Assembly: GCF_003688935.1 (NCBI RefSeq)
Contig: NZ_REGE01000001.1
Location: forward strand, 62,001 to 126,000
Reading direction: 5' to 3'
DNA: 64,000 bases
Origin: Corynebacterium macginleyi
GTDB taxonomy: Bacteria; Actinomycetota; Actinomycetes; Mycobacteriales; Mycobacteriaceae
Shown: in pieces, positions 55,244 through 62,782 of the stretch
Position numbering within the stretch: the stretch's first letter is position 1
How the letters are laid out: the number at the start of each line of letters is the position of its first letter
The notes under the pieces: generated by a model
Database searches by the model: none
What the model saw: the letters and a program-made list of their open reading frames with translations, nothing else
Told to the model about the DNA's origin: nothing
Position numbers and translations under genes: made by a program

Positions 55244-56401
55244 TTAAAGGGCATCGAGAGCCTGCTGTAAATCCGCCAACAGGTCTTCGATGTCCTCGAT
55301 GCCGATGGAGATGCGTACCATGTCTTCCGGCGGTGCTAGTTCGGAGCCTTCTGCCGATACGTGGGTCATGTTCCGCGGGTGCTCGATGAGTGATTCCACG
55401 CCACCCAACGATTCCGCCAAGCAGATAAGCCGCGTCTTCAAACAAATCTGCTTGGCGTGCTCTGGGTTATGGAAGCGCACGGAGACCATGCCACCAAACC
55501 CACGCATCTGCTGTGCAGCAAGCTCGTGGCCCGGATGCTCCGCCAACCCCGGGTAGCGCACCTGTTTAACCTCGGGGCGAGACTGTAGGAATTCCGCCAC
55601 CTTTTGGGCATTTGCGCAGTGGCGGTCCATACGCACGCCCAGAGTCTTAATGCCGCGGGAGGTCAGGTAAGCATCGAAGGGCGAGGCGACCGCCCCCACA
55701 TTGCCTTGGAAGTACAGCAGCTGCTCATCCATCTCGGGGTCATTGGTGGCTACGGCACCGCCCAGGACATCGGAATGCCCGCCCAAGTACTTCGTGGTGG
55801 AGTGCAAAACGTGATCCGCACCCAGCGCGAGGGGGTTCTGGAGGTACGGCGTGGCGAAAGTATTATCCACCAACACCTGCGCGTTAGACTTGACCTTGGC
55901 CACTGATGCAATATCGGTAATATTCAACGCCGGGTTAGTCGGGGTTTCCAGCCAAATGAGCTTGGTATTGTCTTTGACCGCTGCGGCAACGGCATCGACA
56001 TCACAGGTATTAACGATGGACATTTCCACGCCCCACTCCGTGAAATCATTGAGCAGGCGGTAGGAACCGCCGTAGGAGTCATTGCCCAAGATGACGTGGT
56101 CGCCCGGGCGCACTAAAATGCGCACCACCGTATCGGCAGCTGCCATGCCGGTAGCAAAGACGCGGGCGTAGGCGGCACCTTCCAGCGCCGCCAAGGTCTT
56201 TTCCAGGGAGCGAACCGTCGGGTTGGCTACGCGGCCATATTCAAAGCCGCCACGCAGCTGCGCAAGGCCATCTTGGGCGAACGTGGTTGAGGCATAAATC
56301 GGCACGTTAATGGATCCCATATGTGGATCCGGGTGATAACCAGCGTGAATGGATCGGGACGAAAATCCTTTTGCCACGGTGTGCGCGCTGTATTCAGTCA
56401 T
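55244..56401 (-). CDS. metB: Cystathionine gamma-synthase
   Basis: A 385-residue PLP enzyme of the Cys/Met metabolism family that makes cystathionine from O-acylhomoserine and cysteine. The PLP lysine is in STTKYLGGHSD near residue 197; YARVFATGMAA and GFEYGRVANPT are typical. The start at 56401 (MTEYSAHTVAKGF) has GGAAGG upstream; an ATG at 56443 is rejected. A degenerate McbR-like site lies 13-28 bases before the start. It converges on the FAD protein with a 21-base gap, so sulfur-related genes are contiguous here. Confidence 0.93.
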   Translation of the reverse strand: MTEYSAHTVAKGFSSRSIHAGYHPDPHMGSINVPIYASTTFAQDGLAQLRGGFEYGRVANPTVRSLEKTLAALEGAAYARVFATGMAAADTVVRILVRPGDHVILGNDSYGGSYRLLNDFTEWGVEMSIVNTCDVDAVAAAVKDNTKLIWLETPTNPALNITDIASVAKVKSNAQVLVDNTFATPYLQNPLALGADHVLHSTTKYLGGHSDVLGGAVATNDPEMDEQLLYFQGNVGAVASPFDAYLTSRGIKTLGVRMDRHCANAQKVAEFLQSRPEVKQVRYPGLAEHPGHELAAQQMRGFGGMVSVRFHNPEHAKQICLKTRLICLAESLGGVESLIEHPRNMTHVSAEGSELAPPEDMVRISIGIEDIEDLLADLQQALDAL

Positions 56402-56413
56402 GCCTTCCCATCG

Positions 56414-56429
56414 TAGACTAAGCGGTTCA
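56414..56429. promoter_or_regulatory. Degenerate McbR-like site before metB
   Basis: TAGAC-TAAGCG-GTTCA (plus strand) matches 8 of 10 positions of TAGAC-N6-GTCTA, with a perfect left half. It overlaps a possible -10 of metB (TAGTCT on the minus strand). Confidence 0.45.
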
Positions 56430-56459
56430 TCCTTACCGGTCATTCCGCAATTTATATTC

Positions 56460-56491
56460 GGCCCCGCCCAACTTATAGTTGGCCCCGCCCA
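56460..56491. repeat. Tandem GGCCCCGCCCA repeat in the metB-mscS gap
   Basis: GGCCCCGCCCA occurs at 56460-56470 and 56481-56491, 21 bases apart, each preceded by a similar AT-rich stretch (ATATTC and ATAGTT). It could be a regulatory direct repeat. No factor is known to me. Confidence 0.45.
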
Positions 56492-56580
56492 CTGACTCCT
56501 GGTCCTGCACCGGCAGTGGGAATTCGGGATTTTCTCTAGAATGGGTGCGGTTAGTTTGTGTCCACGATCGAGAAAGAATG

Positions 56581-57588
56581 ATGAGTACGAACTTATTTAT
56601 CACCGCTCAGGGCGCTGCACAGAAAAAAGACGATGCAGTCGAGTCCGTATCGAGCTTCTGGAAAGACGAAAACGTTCAACTTTGGCTTATTGAGCGACCC
56701 ATCCGCATCGGCCTCATTATCATTTTGGCCGTCATTGCGCACTGGGCGCTACGCCACCTCATCAACCGGCTGGCAAAAAACAGTATCAAAGCGGCAACCC
56801 TCAAAAAGCCCAGCCTCATCCGCACCAAGTCCGGAGAGGCCGGGGAAGGCCAATCGAATGAGACCTTGCGCGAAACCCGGGAGGCGCGCCGTGCGTCGCG
56901 CATTAAGACGCTAGCTGACGTGGGGCGCTCCGCGGTTGCCATCGTAGTCTGGGTTTCGGCGGGCATTGCCATCTTGGATGAATTGGACGTCAATGTCGCC
57001 CCGCTGATCGCCTCTGCCGGTGTTATCGGTGTTGCCCTCGGCTTCGGTGCGCAAGAACTGGTCCGCGACTTCCTCTCCGGCATCTTCATGCTCATTGAGG
57101 ATCAATACGGCATTGGCGATGTCATTGACCTAGGAAACGGCGTCTTCGGTGACGTCGAGTCCATATCCCTGCGCATTACCACCGTCCGCGATATTGACGG
57201 TGCCCTGTGGTATGTACGCAATGGTGAAATACTGCGGGTGGCCAACCACTCCGATGAGTACTCCGTTGCCCGCATCCAAATCCCTGTCGGGCTTTCTAAT
57301 GACCCAGAGGTTGCCGGCGAGGTCATCGACAAGGCCGTCAAAGACGCCGTCAAAGACGAGAAGATCCGCAAGATGGTGCTCAGCACCCCGCGTATCGATG
57401 GCATGTCCAAGTTCGAACCGGACTACGTTTCCTTCCGTGTTTCCACCAAGACCCTGCCAGGCCGCCAGTGGGACGTCCAACGCTTTGTCCAGTCTCGCGT
57501 CCTCAACGTTATGCACGCAGAGGGCATCACCACCCCGTACCCACACGGCATCGGCATTGCCAATCCGCGCAAGAAAGACGATGCCTAA
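56581..57588 (+). CDS. mscS: Small-conductance mechanosensitive channel
   Basis: A 335-residue MscS-family channel. The pore helix and vestibule segment ASAGVIGVALGFGAQELVRDFLSG is near residues 140-163, followed by the beta domain (DQYGIGDVIDLGNGVFGDVESI). An extra charged loop (about 75-120) lies before the pore helix. In corynebacteria MscS-like channels act in osmotic release and glutamate export; export is not claimed here. Tandem ATGs at 56578 and 56581 follow GAGAAAG; 56581 has better spacing. It is divergent from metB. Confidence 0.9.
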   Translation: MSTNLFITAQGAAQKKDDAVESVSSFWKDENVQLWLIERPIRIGLIIILAVIAHWALRHLINRLAKNSIKAATLKKPSLIRTKSGEAGEGQSNETLRETREARRASRIKTLADVGRSAVAIVVWVSAGIAILDELDVNVAPLIASAGVIGVALGFGAQELVRDFLSGIFMLIEDQYGIGDVIDLGNGVFGDVESISLRITTVRDIDGALWYVRNGEILRVANHSDEYSVARIQIPVGLSNDPEVAGEVIDKAVKDAVKDEKIRKMVLSTPRIDGMSKFEPDYVSFRVSTKTLPGRQWDVQRFVQSRVLNVMHAEGITTPYPHGIGIANPRKKDDA

Positions 57589-57670
57589 ATGAATTCCATC
57601 GAGGAGGCCATAGGCGGCACTCCTACAGCGCCTAGTGAATGGCTTTTGTGAGCGCGCCGCACGCTTCCAC

Positions 57671-57716
57671 AAAGGGGCCCGCACACCTCCCTATCAGGTA
57701 GTGCGCGGGCCCCTTT
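57671..57716. terminator. Bidirectional terminator between mscS and ald
   Basis: AAAGGGGCCCGCAC and GTGCGCGGGCCCCTTT arms (2-base bulge) lie between convergent stops at 57588 and 57752. Both strands have a T run at the end. Confidence 0.85.
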
Positions 57717-57751
57717 ACCGTGTACTGAGGCGAGCCGCTATTACCAGCTCT

Positions 57752-58843
57752 TTAGTCCTGCCAATCGAAAGCCTGGCGGACCGGCTCAGATACCAGCTTG
57801 CCGCCGCGGGTCATAACGCCGGAGCGCAAGCCTGGGAAGCGCTCGATCGCAGCATCTAAGTTGTCTTTGGCTACGGCGCGAATATATGGCAGCGTCGCCG
57901 AGGCTAGTGCGCGGGCCGAGGTGTTGGCCACCGCACCGGGCATGTTGGCCACGCAGTAGAACAGAGTGTTGTGAACCTCGAAGGTCGGTTCGTCATGGGA
58001 GGTCTTGCGTGAGTTTTCGAAGCAGCCGCCTTGGTCGATGGCGACATCAACAAGCACCGCACCTTCCTTCATTTTCTTTACTGTGTCTTCTCGCACCAGC
58101 TTCGGTGCCGCAGCGCCCGGAATCAAGACGGCCCCGATAACAAGGTCGGCCGCTTCCAATTCCTTGTCCAGCGTCGACGGATCAGAAATCAAAGTCCGCA
58201 CGCCTCCGGCGTACTGATCGTCAAAACGCTGCAGAACGTGTGGATCCACGTCCAGGACCGTAACCTCTGCACGCAGACCGAGCGCCATGGCTACGGCAGA
58301 CGCGCCTACCTGGCCACCACCGATGACCACCACGCGCGCAGGCTGAGTGCCGGGGATACCGGAAACCAAGAGGCCGCGACCGCCCTGCGTGGACAAAAGA
58401 TGGTGCGAGCCCTCGATGACGGCCAAGCGCCCAGCGACCTGGGACATAGGGGTCAGAAGCGGTAGGGTACCACGGTGGTCCGTGACGGTTTCATAGGCAA
58501 TCGAGGTCGTCTTCGATGCCGTCAGTGCCTCCGTCAGCGGGCGATCCGCCGCCAAGTGCAGGTAGGTAAAGACCGTGAGATCCGAACGCAAGTACTTGTA
58601 TTCAGACTCCAGTGGCTCTTTTACCTTCAGCAGGAGCTCGGCCTTGGCCCACGTCTCGTCCGCAGAATCGACGATGGTGCCCCCCGCCTCTACGTACTCC
58701 TCATCAGGGAAGGACGCGCCTGCTCCTGCCCCTGATTCTATAAAAAGCTCGTGTCCATCCGTAACCAAGGTCCGCACCTCGGTTGGGGTGAGGGCGACGC
58801 GGTGTTCATTGTTCATGATTTCTTTGGGTACAGAAATGCGCAC
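57752..58843 (-). CDS. ald: Alanine dehydrogenase
   Basis: A 363-residue NAD-dependent alanine dehydrogenase, which interconverts alanine and pyruvate plus ammonia. The N-terminus MRISVPKEIMNNEHRVALTP carries the family RVALTP motif. NAD binding is at VVVIGGGQVGASAVAM near residue 170, and VADQGG-like VDVAIDQGGCFEN is near 265. The length is normal. A TGTG-N7-CACA-like stretch upstream does not match the GlxR spacing. It converges on mscS, with a strong shared terminator. Confidence 0.95.
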   Translation of the reverse strand: MRISVPKEIMNNEHRVALTPTEVRTLVTDGHELFIESGAGAGASFPDEEYVEAGGTIVDSADETWAKAELLLKVKEPLESEYKYLRSDLTVFTYLHLAADRPLTEALTASKTTSIAYETVTDHRGTLPLLTPMSQVAGRLAVIEGSHHLLSTQGGRGLLVSGIPGTQPARVVVIGGGQVGASAVAMALGLRAEVTVLDVDPHVLQRFDDQYAGGVRTLISDPSTLDKELEAADLVIGAVLIPGAAAPKLVREDTVKKMKEGAVLVDVAIDQGGCFENSRKTSHDEPTFEVHNTLFYCVANMPGAVANTSARALASATLPYIRAVAKDNLDAAIERFPGLRSGVMTRGGKLVSEPVRQAFDWQD

Positions 58844-59055
58844 GGAGAATTCTCCTTCATATGTTGGTTAAAAAGGCAAAAATTTACATCTTGCTGTCAG
58901 GTTAACGCACAATGCGGGGGTAAATATTAGTTTGTGCGAATCTCACACGCGGGGGTGGCAGCGTTAATTCCGATTTTCTAAACACCGCAGGCTATGGGGT
59001 TAAATAGGCTTAACTCAGGAAACACCAGCCACCCCCGACTAGTGGAATGAAGAAA

Positions 59056-59086
59056 TGTTCCACCGTCCGTTTTGAGCGGCGGAACA
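59056..59086 (-). terminator. Hairpin after the ettA-thioesterase operon
   Basis: TGTTCC and GGAACA outer arms with partly paired inner bases, followed on the minus strand by TTTCTTC. It lies 19 bases past the stop at 59105. Confidence 0.55.
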
Positions 59087-59104
59087 CCAGATCATGGGGA
59101 GTAT

Positions 59105-59743
59105 TTACAACACCGATAGCCGCGTCGAGCGATAAATGCTACCAAAGGGGGCATCAAGGCGCACCCACCGGCCAAGGCTGGACACCCGCAGGTGCCGGGG
59201 AATATCCATAGAGGCAGAAAACCCCGGAATAAGGCCTAGATTGGTACAGGCGAAGATCATCCGCATCGGTATTTCCACCGCCTGTCCGTTGCCCTCAACC
59301 GTGACCACGGTCTGATTAAGCAGGCTGGGTGGCGGACCCATGGGCCCAGAAAACTCCCGGGTCAACTTTTGGCCCTGATCTGACAGCTCACGGACCACCG
59401 CCACCGGCAGAATATCCACCACGCTAAAGCCATGCGCCGGGGGCAATGCCCCTGGCCACGACGCATCGCGGGATGGTCCGAGTTCCATAAGGCCGGTGCC
59501 ATTACCTGCTGCAAGCTGTTGCTCCAGCCTTTGCGCTGACACCACTGCCCCATCGCGGGAGGCAAACCCCTGCACGCGCCGCGAGGCAACCACCTCGAAG
59601 GGGGTTGTCACGAAGGCGTCAACGACGTCATCAGCAAGCTGGCGCAAGCGCACCGACGCATTCGCGTCTACCCCGACTGCGCGCGCCAGAAGGGCACGTA
59701 AGCCAAGTCCTCCGCTGCGAACTTCAAGCGACTCGGTGACCAT
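59105..59743 (-). CDS. Conserved hypothetical protein of the ettA neighbourhood
   Basis: A 212-residue soluble protein. It has an Arg/Leu-rich N-terminal half and a beta-rich C-terminal half (VVTVEGNGQAVEIPMRMIFA, LRVSSLGRWVRLDAPFGS). No motif allows a function. It follows the thioesterase by 42 bases on the same strand. The order thioesterase, hypothetical and ettA resembles the mycobacterial Rv2474c-Rv2477c region, so it is probably a conserved actinobacterial protein. Confidence 0.7.
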   Translation of the reverse strand: MVTESLEVRSGGLGLRALLARAVGVDANASVRLRQLADDVVDAFVTTPFEVVASRRVQGFASRDGAVVSAQRLEQQLAAGNGTGLMELGPSRDASWPGALPPAHGFSVVDILPVAVVRELSDQGQKLTREFSGPMGPPPSLLNQTVVTVEGNGQAVEIPMRMIFACTNLGLIPGFSASMDIPRHLRVSSLGRWVRLDAPFGSIYRSTRLSVL

Positions 59744-59785
59744 GGCTGACAGCCTCTACCTTTCTTTATGTGGTTAGCACGCCAC

Positions 59786-60199
59786 TTAGGCAGCGCTCAT
59801 CTGCAGAATATCCTTTTCTTCATCTGTCAGCGGGCGCGGGGTCTGCATTTTCTTGTCAATGACTACCTGCACGCAGTTCACCGTTGCCGCTACCTCCCCA
59901 GCGGCTGTCTTGACCTGCTGAGACGTGGTAAAGGACGATGAACCGATGTGGGAAACGGAGGTTTCTACAATGACATAACCATTGCCCGCAAAGGGAATGG
60001 GCCGCATGTAGTCCACGTCGAGATGACGCACCAAGGCCGTGAAATCGATGCCTTTGGCATAGATATTCTCCTGAGCAAAGGCCAAGCGTGCCTCTTGGGC
60101 AACCTCGATATATTTAGCATTCATCATGTGCCCGTACATATCGAAATCGCCCCAGCGGGTGGACACTTGGTGGGTATGCGCGTTATCGGGCGCCATCAT
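59786..60199 (-). CDS. Acyl-CoA thioesterase, hotdog fold
   Basis: A 137-residue 4HBT-type thioesterase. The active-site region WGDFDMYGHMMNAKYIEVAQEAR (Asp in the DxYGH pattern) is at residues 16-38. The short length is typical. It probably hydrolyses an acyl-CoA; chain length is unknown. It begins 12 bases after the ettA stop and is part of the ettA-thioesterase-59105 run. Confidence 0.9.
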   Translation of the reverse strand: MMAPDNAHTHQVSTRWGDFDMYGHMMNAKYIEVAQEARLAFAQENIYAKGIDFTALVRHLDVDYMRPIPFAGNGYVIVETSVSHIGSSSFTTSQQVKTAAGEVAATVNCVQVVIDKKMQTPRPLTDEEKDILQMSAA

Positions 60200-60211
60200 T
60201 CTCCTCAGTGA

Positions 60212-61882
60212 TTATCGGGTGAGCTTGCGGTGAGTTACGCGAGAAGGACGGGCGGCGTCTTCTCCCAGGCGCTCCACCTTGTTCTTCTCATAGTCGCCAA
60301 AGTTACCCTCAAACCAGAACCATTGTCCCTCCGCTACGTTGCCTTCCCATGCCAGAATGTGGGTGCAGGTACGGTCCAAGAACCAACGGTCGTGGGAAAT
60401 AACGACGGCGCAACCAGGGAATTTTTCCAGGGCGTTTTCCAGCGAACCCAGGGTTTCAACGTCCAAGTCATTAGTTGGCTCGTCAAGAAGGATAAGGTTG
60501 CCACCCTCTTTCAAGGTTAGCGCCAAGTTCAGGCGGTTGCGCTCACCACCGGAAAGTACCTTCGACGGCTTTTGCTGATCCGGTCCCTTGAAGCCGAACG
60601 CGGAAAGGTATGCGCGCGAAGGCATCTCATTTTGGCCGACATGAATATAATCCAATCCTCCGGAGACGACCTCCCACACCGTAGCCTCTGGGTCGATGTT
60701 CTCGCGGTTCTGGTCTACGTAGGACAACTTGACGGTCTCGCCTACTTCAACGGAGCCATCATCAGGCTCCTCCAAGCCGACGATGGTTTTGAACAGTGTG
60801 GTCTTACCTACACCATTCGGGCCAATAACGCCGACGATTCCGTTGCGCGGCAAGGTAAAGGACAAGTCCTTTATCAGGGTACGTTCGTCAAAGCCCTTGA
60901 CCAGGTCTTTCGCTTCGACAACCTTATTGCCCAGGCGCGGCGGCGTGGGAATCTGGATTTCCTCGAAGTCCAGCTTCTTGTACTTCTCCGCCTCGGCAGC
61001 CATCTCTTCGTAGCGCTCCAAACGCGCCTTGTTCTTGGCCTGGCGTGCCTTGGCGCCGGAACGTACCCATTCCAGCTCATCTTTCAAGCGCTTGCGCAGC
61101 TTCGCATCCTTCTTGCCAGCAACCTGGAGGCGCTCTTGCTTCTTATCCAGGTAAGTGGAGTAGTTACCCTCATATGGGTACAGCTTGCCGCGGTCCACCT
61201 CGCAAATCCAGCCGGCCACGTGGTCTAGGAAGTAACGGTCGTGGGTGACGGCCAGAACGGCACCTGGGTAATCCGCCAAGTGCTTTTCTAGCCACTGCAC
61301 AGATTCGGCATCCAAGTGGTTAGTAGGCTCGTCCAACAGCAGCAGGTCCGGCTCCGTCAACAGGAGCTTAGCTAAGGCCACGCGGCGGCGCTCACCACCG
61401 GAGAGGTTGGTCACCGGGGCATCAGAAGGTGGGCACCGCAATGCCTCCATCGCCTGCTCAATCTTGGAATCAACCTCCCATGCATCGGCGGCATCCAAGT
61501 CTTCTTGCAGCTTGCCCATTTCTGCCATGAGCTCATCGCTGTAATTGGTGGCCATTTCTTCAGCGATTTCCTCGAAGCGCTGCTTCTTTTCGAAGATATC
61601 ACCAAGGCCCTCCTCGACATTGCCGCGCACGGTTTTGTCTTCATTTAGCGGCGGCTCCTGCTGTAGGATGCCCACGGTAGCGCCCGGGTCGAGGAACGCC
61701 TCTCCGTTGGAAGGCTGATCCAAGCCGGCCATAATCTTCAGAATGGAGGATTTACCGGCTCCATTGGGGCCGACCACACCAATCTTGGCACCCGGGTAGA
61801 ACGCCATCGTGACATCATCAAGAATGACCTTATCGCCAATTGCCTTGCGCACGTTTTTCATCGTGTAGATGAATTCGCCCAC
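60212..61882 (-). CDS. ettA: Energy-dependent translational throttle protein EttA
   Basis: A 556-residue ABC-F protein with two ATPase domains that bind the ribosomal E site and gate elongation when ATP falls. Walker A sequences are GPNGAGKSSI and GPNGVGKTTLF; signatures are LSGGERRRVALAK and LSGGERNRLNLAL. The linker with the arm motif of EttA (KQERLQVAGKKDAKLRKRLK) lies around residue 260. The start is GTG (61882) with GGGG upstream. It follows ssb. Confidence 0.96.
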   Translation of the reverse strand: MGEFIYTMKNVRKAIGDKVILDDVTMAFYPGAKIGVVGPNGAGKSSILKIMAGLDQPSNGEAFLDPGATVGILQQEPPLNEDKTVRGNVEEGLGDIFEKKQRFEEIAEEMATNYSDELMAEMGKLQEDLDAADAWEVDSKIEQAMEALRCPPSDAPVTNLSGGERRRVALAKLLLTEPDLLLLDEPTNHLDAESVQWLEKHLADYPGAVLAVTHDRYFLDHVAGWICEVDRGKLYPYEGNYSTYLDKKQERLQVAGKKDAKLRKRLKDELEWVRSGAKARQAKNKARLERYEEMAAEAEKYKKLDFEEIQIPTPPRLGNKVVEAKDLVKGFDERTLIKDLSFTLPRNGIVGVIGPNGVGKTTLFKTIVGLEEPDDGSVEVGETVKLSYVDQNRENIDPEATVWEVVSGGLDYIHVGQNEMPSRAYLSAFGFKGPDQQKPSKVLSGGERNRLNLALTLKEGGNLILLDEPTNDLDVETLGSLENALEKFPGCAVVISHDRWFLDRTCTHILAWEGNVAEGQWFWFEGNFGDYEKNKVERLGEDAARPSRVTHRKLTR

Positions 61883-61946
61883 TTTTACCCCTTTGCAAAA
61901 TTTTGGGAGACGTATTTATCTACACAAACACTACATCAGAATGCGT

Positions 61947-61981
61947 GCCCGGGAGCCGCGGGCTGGGCGAGAGCCCCGGGC
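61947..61981 (-). terminator. Hairpin after ssb
   Basis: GCCCGGG and CCCGGGC outer arms with GC-rich inner bases lie 13 bases past the ssb stop on the minus strand. There is no T run. Confidence 0.45.
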
Positions 61982-61993
61982 GGATGGCAAAGG

Positions 61994-62590
61994 CTATGCA
62001 TGCACGGCTTCGGCGGACTCCTCGTCGCGCCTCGCCGCTTCCTCGGCCTCTTGAGTTGGCGCACTATATCCCGCTTGGATGCGGTCCGCAGCGGTATCGG
62101 CGGCGGTATCCCCCGATGCGAAGTTATCCACGTCTGGCTCTACTTCGTTATCCCCAAGCTCGGGAATGGCGATATTTTCCTGGTTGTATTGCGGTGCCAG
62201 GCGCTTTGCCCCGATAACGTGACGGTTAAGGTCAAGTCCTACATACTGGGCCTTGATAAAAGTACGGTAGTGGTCCTTGCCTTCGTCATCGCGCCACTGA
62301 TCGGAGACGATCGAACCGCAGACCAGTAGCGGCATGCCCTTGGCCAAAGATTTCTTGACGTTGATGGCAAATTGGTTCCACATTTCCACGTCAATAAAAA
62401 GGTGGTCCACATCGCGCCACTGCTGCTGGCCGCGTTGGCCGTCCGCGTTAGCACCGGTATCGGCGGGCCGGTCAGGAACGCGCCGTGAGGAGGCGATGCG
62501 CAATTTAGTTTTATAAGCCCCGGTCGAAGTCTTGGTCAAGATCGGGTCTTGAGTAAGGCGGCCGGTTAACATCACTGGGTATTGAGACAT
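61994..62590 (-). CDS. ssb: Single-stranded DNA-binding protein, second paralogue type
   Basis: A 198-residue OB-fold protein. The core begins MSQYPVMLTGRLTQDPILTK, and WRDVDHLFIDVEMWNQFAINV is SSB-like. The C-terminus does not end in the DDDIPF-type tip through which canonical SSB recruits partners; it ends EESAEAVHA. The setting beside ettA, not with rpsF, matches the second SSB of mycobacteria (Rv2478c). It may act in recombination, competence or stress rather than in replication. A perfect and a near-perfect DnaA box lie upstream. Confidence 0.9.
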   Translation of the reverse strand: MSQYPVMLTGRLTQDPILTKTSTGAYKTKLRIASSRRVPDRPADTGANADGQRGQQQWRDVDHLFIDVEMWNQFAINVKKSLAKGMPLLVCGSIVSDQWRDDEGKDHYRTFIKAQYVGLDLNRHVIGAKRLAPQYNQENIAIPELGDNEVEPDVDNFASGDTAADTAADRIQAGYSAPTQEAEEAARRDEESAEAVHA

Positions 62591-62700
62591 AGTGCTGACA
62601 TTCCTTTACTAGGTTGTGAGTGCGCGAGTGGTATGTCCCTCGCTCGCCTTCACATCCTGCTGCCGCAGCGCAACTTGCACCATGCCGAACCATCCAGCGC

Positions 62701-62709
62701 TGTGGATAA
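62701..62709 (-). promoter_or_regulatory. DnaA box upstream of ssb (proximal)
   Basis: The plus strand TGTGGATAA gives TTATCCACA on the minus strand, 111 bases before the ssb start. Confidence 0.5.
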
Positions 62710-62760
62710 CTAGTTGTTCTCTTCAACAAAGTGACACCAGGATGGTCACGTTCGGGTGAG

Positions 62761-62769
62761 CTATCCACA
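62761..62769 (+). promoter_or_regulatory. DnaA-like box upstream of ssb (distal)
   Basis: CTATCCACA matches 8 of 9 positions of the DnaA box. It lies between the ssb promoter and the CtaG/CopD stop and pairs with the box at 62701-62709 in inverted orientation. Confidence 0.4.
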
Positions 62770-62782
62770 GATGGATAATCAT

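Noticed and set aside
58930-58950. Possible GlxR/CRP-type site before ald
   Set aside because: The TGTG and TCACA halves are one base too close for the TGTGA-N6-TCACA spacing.
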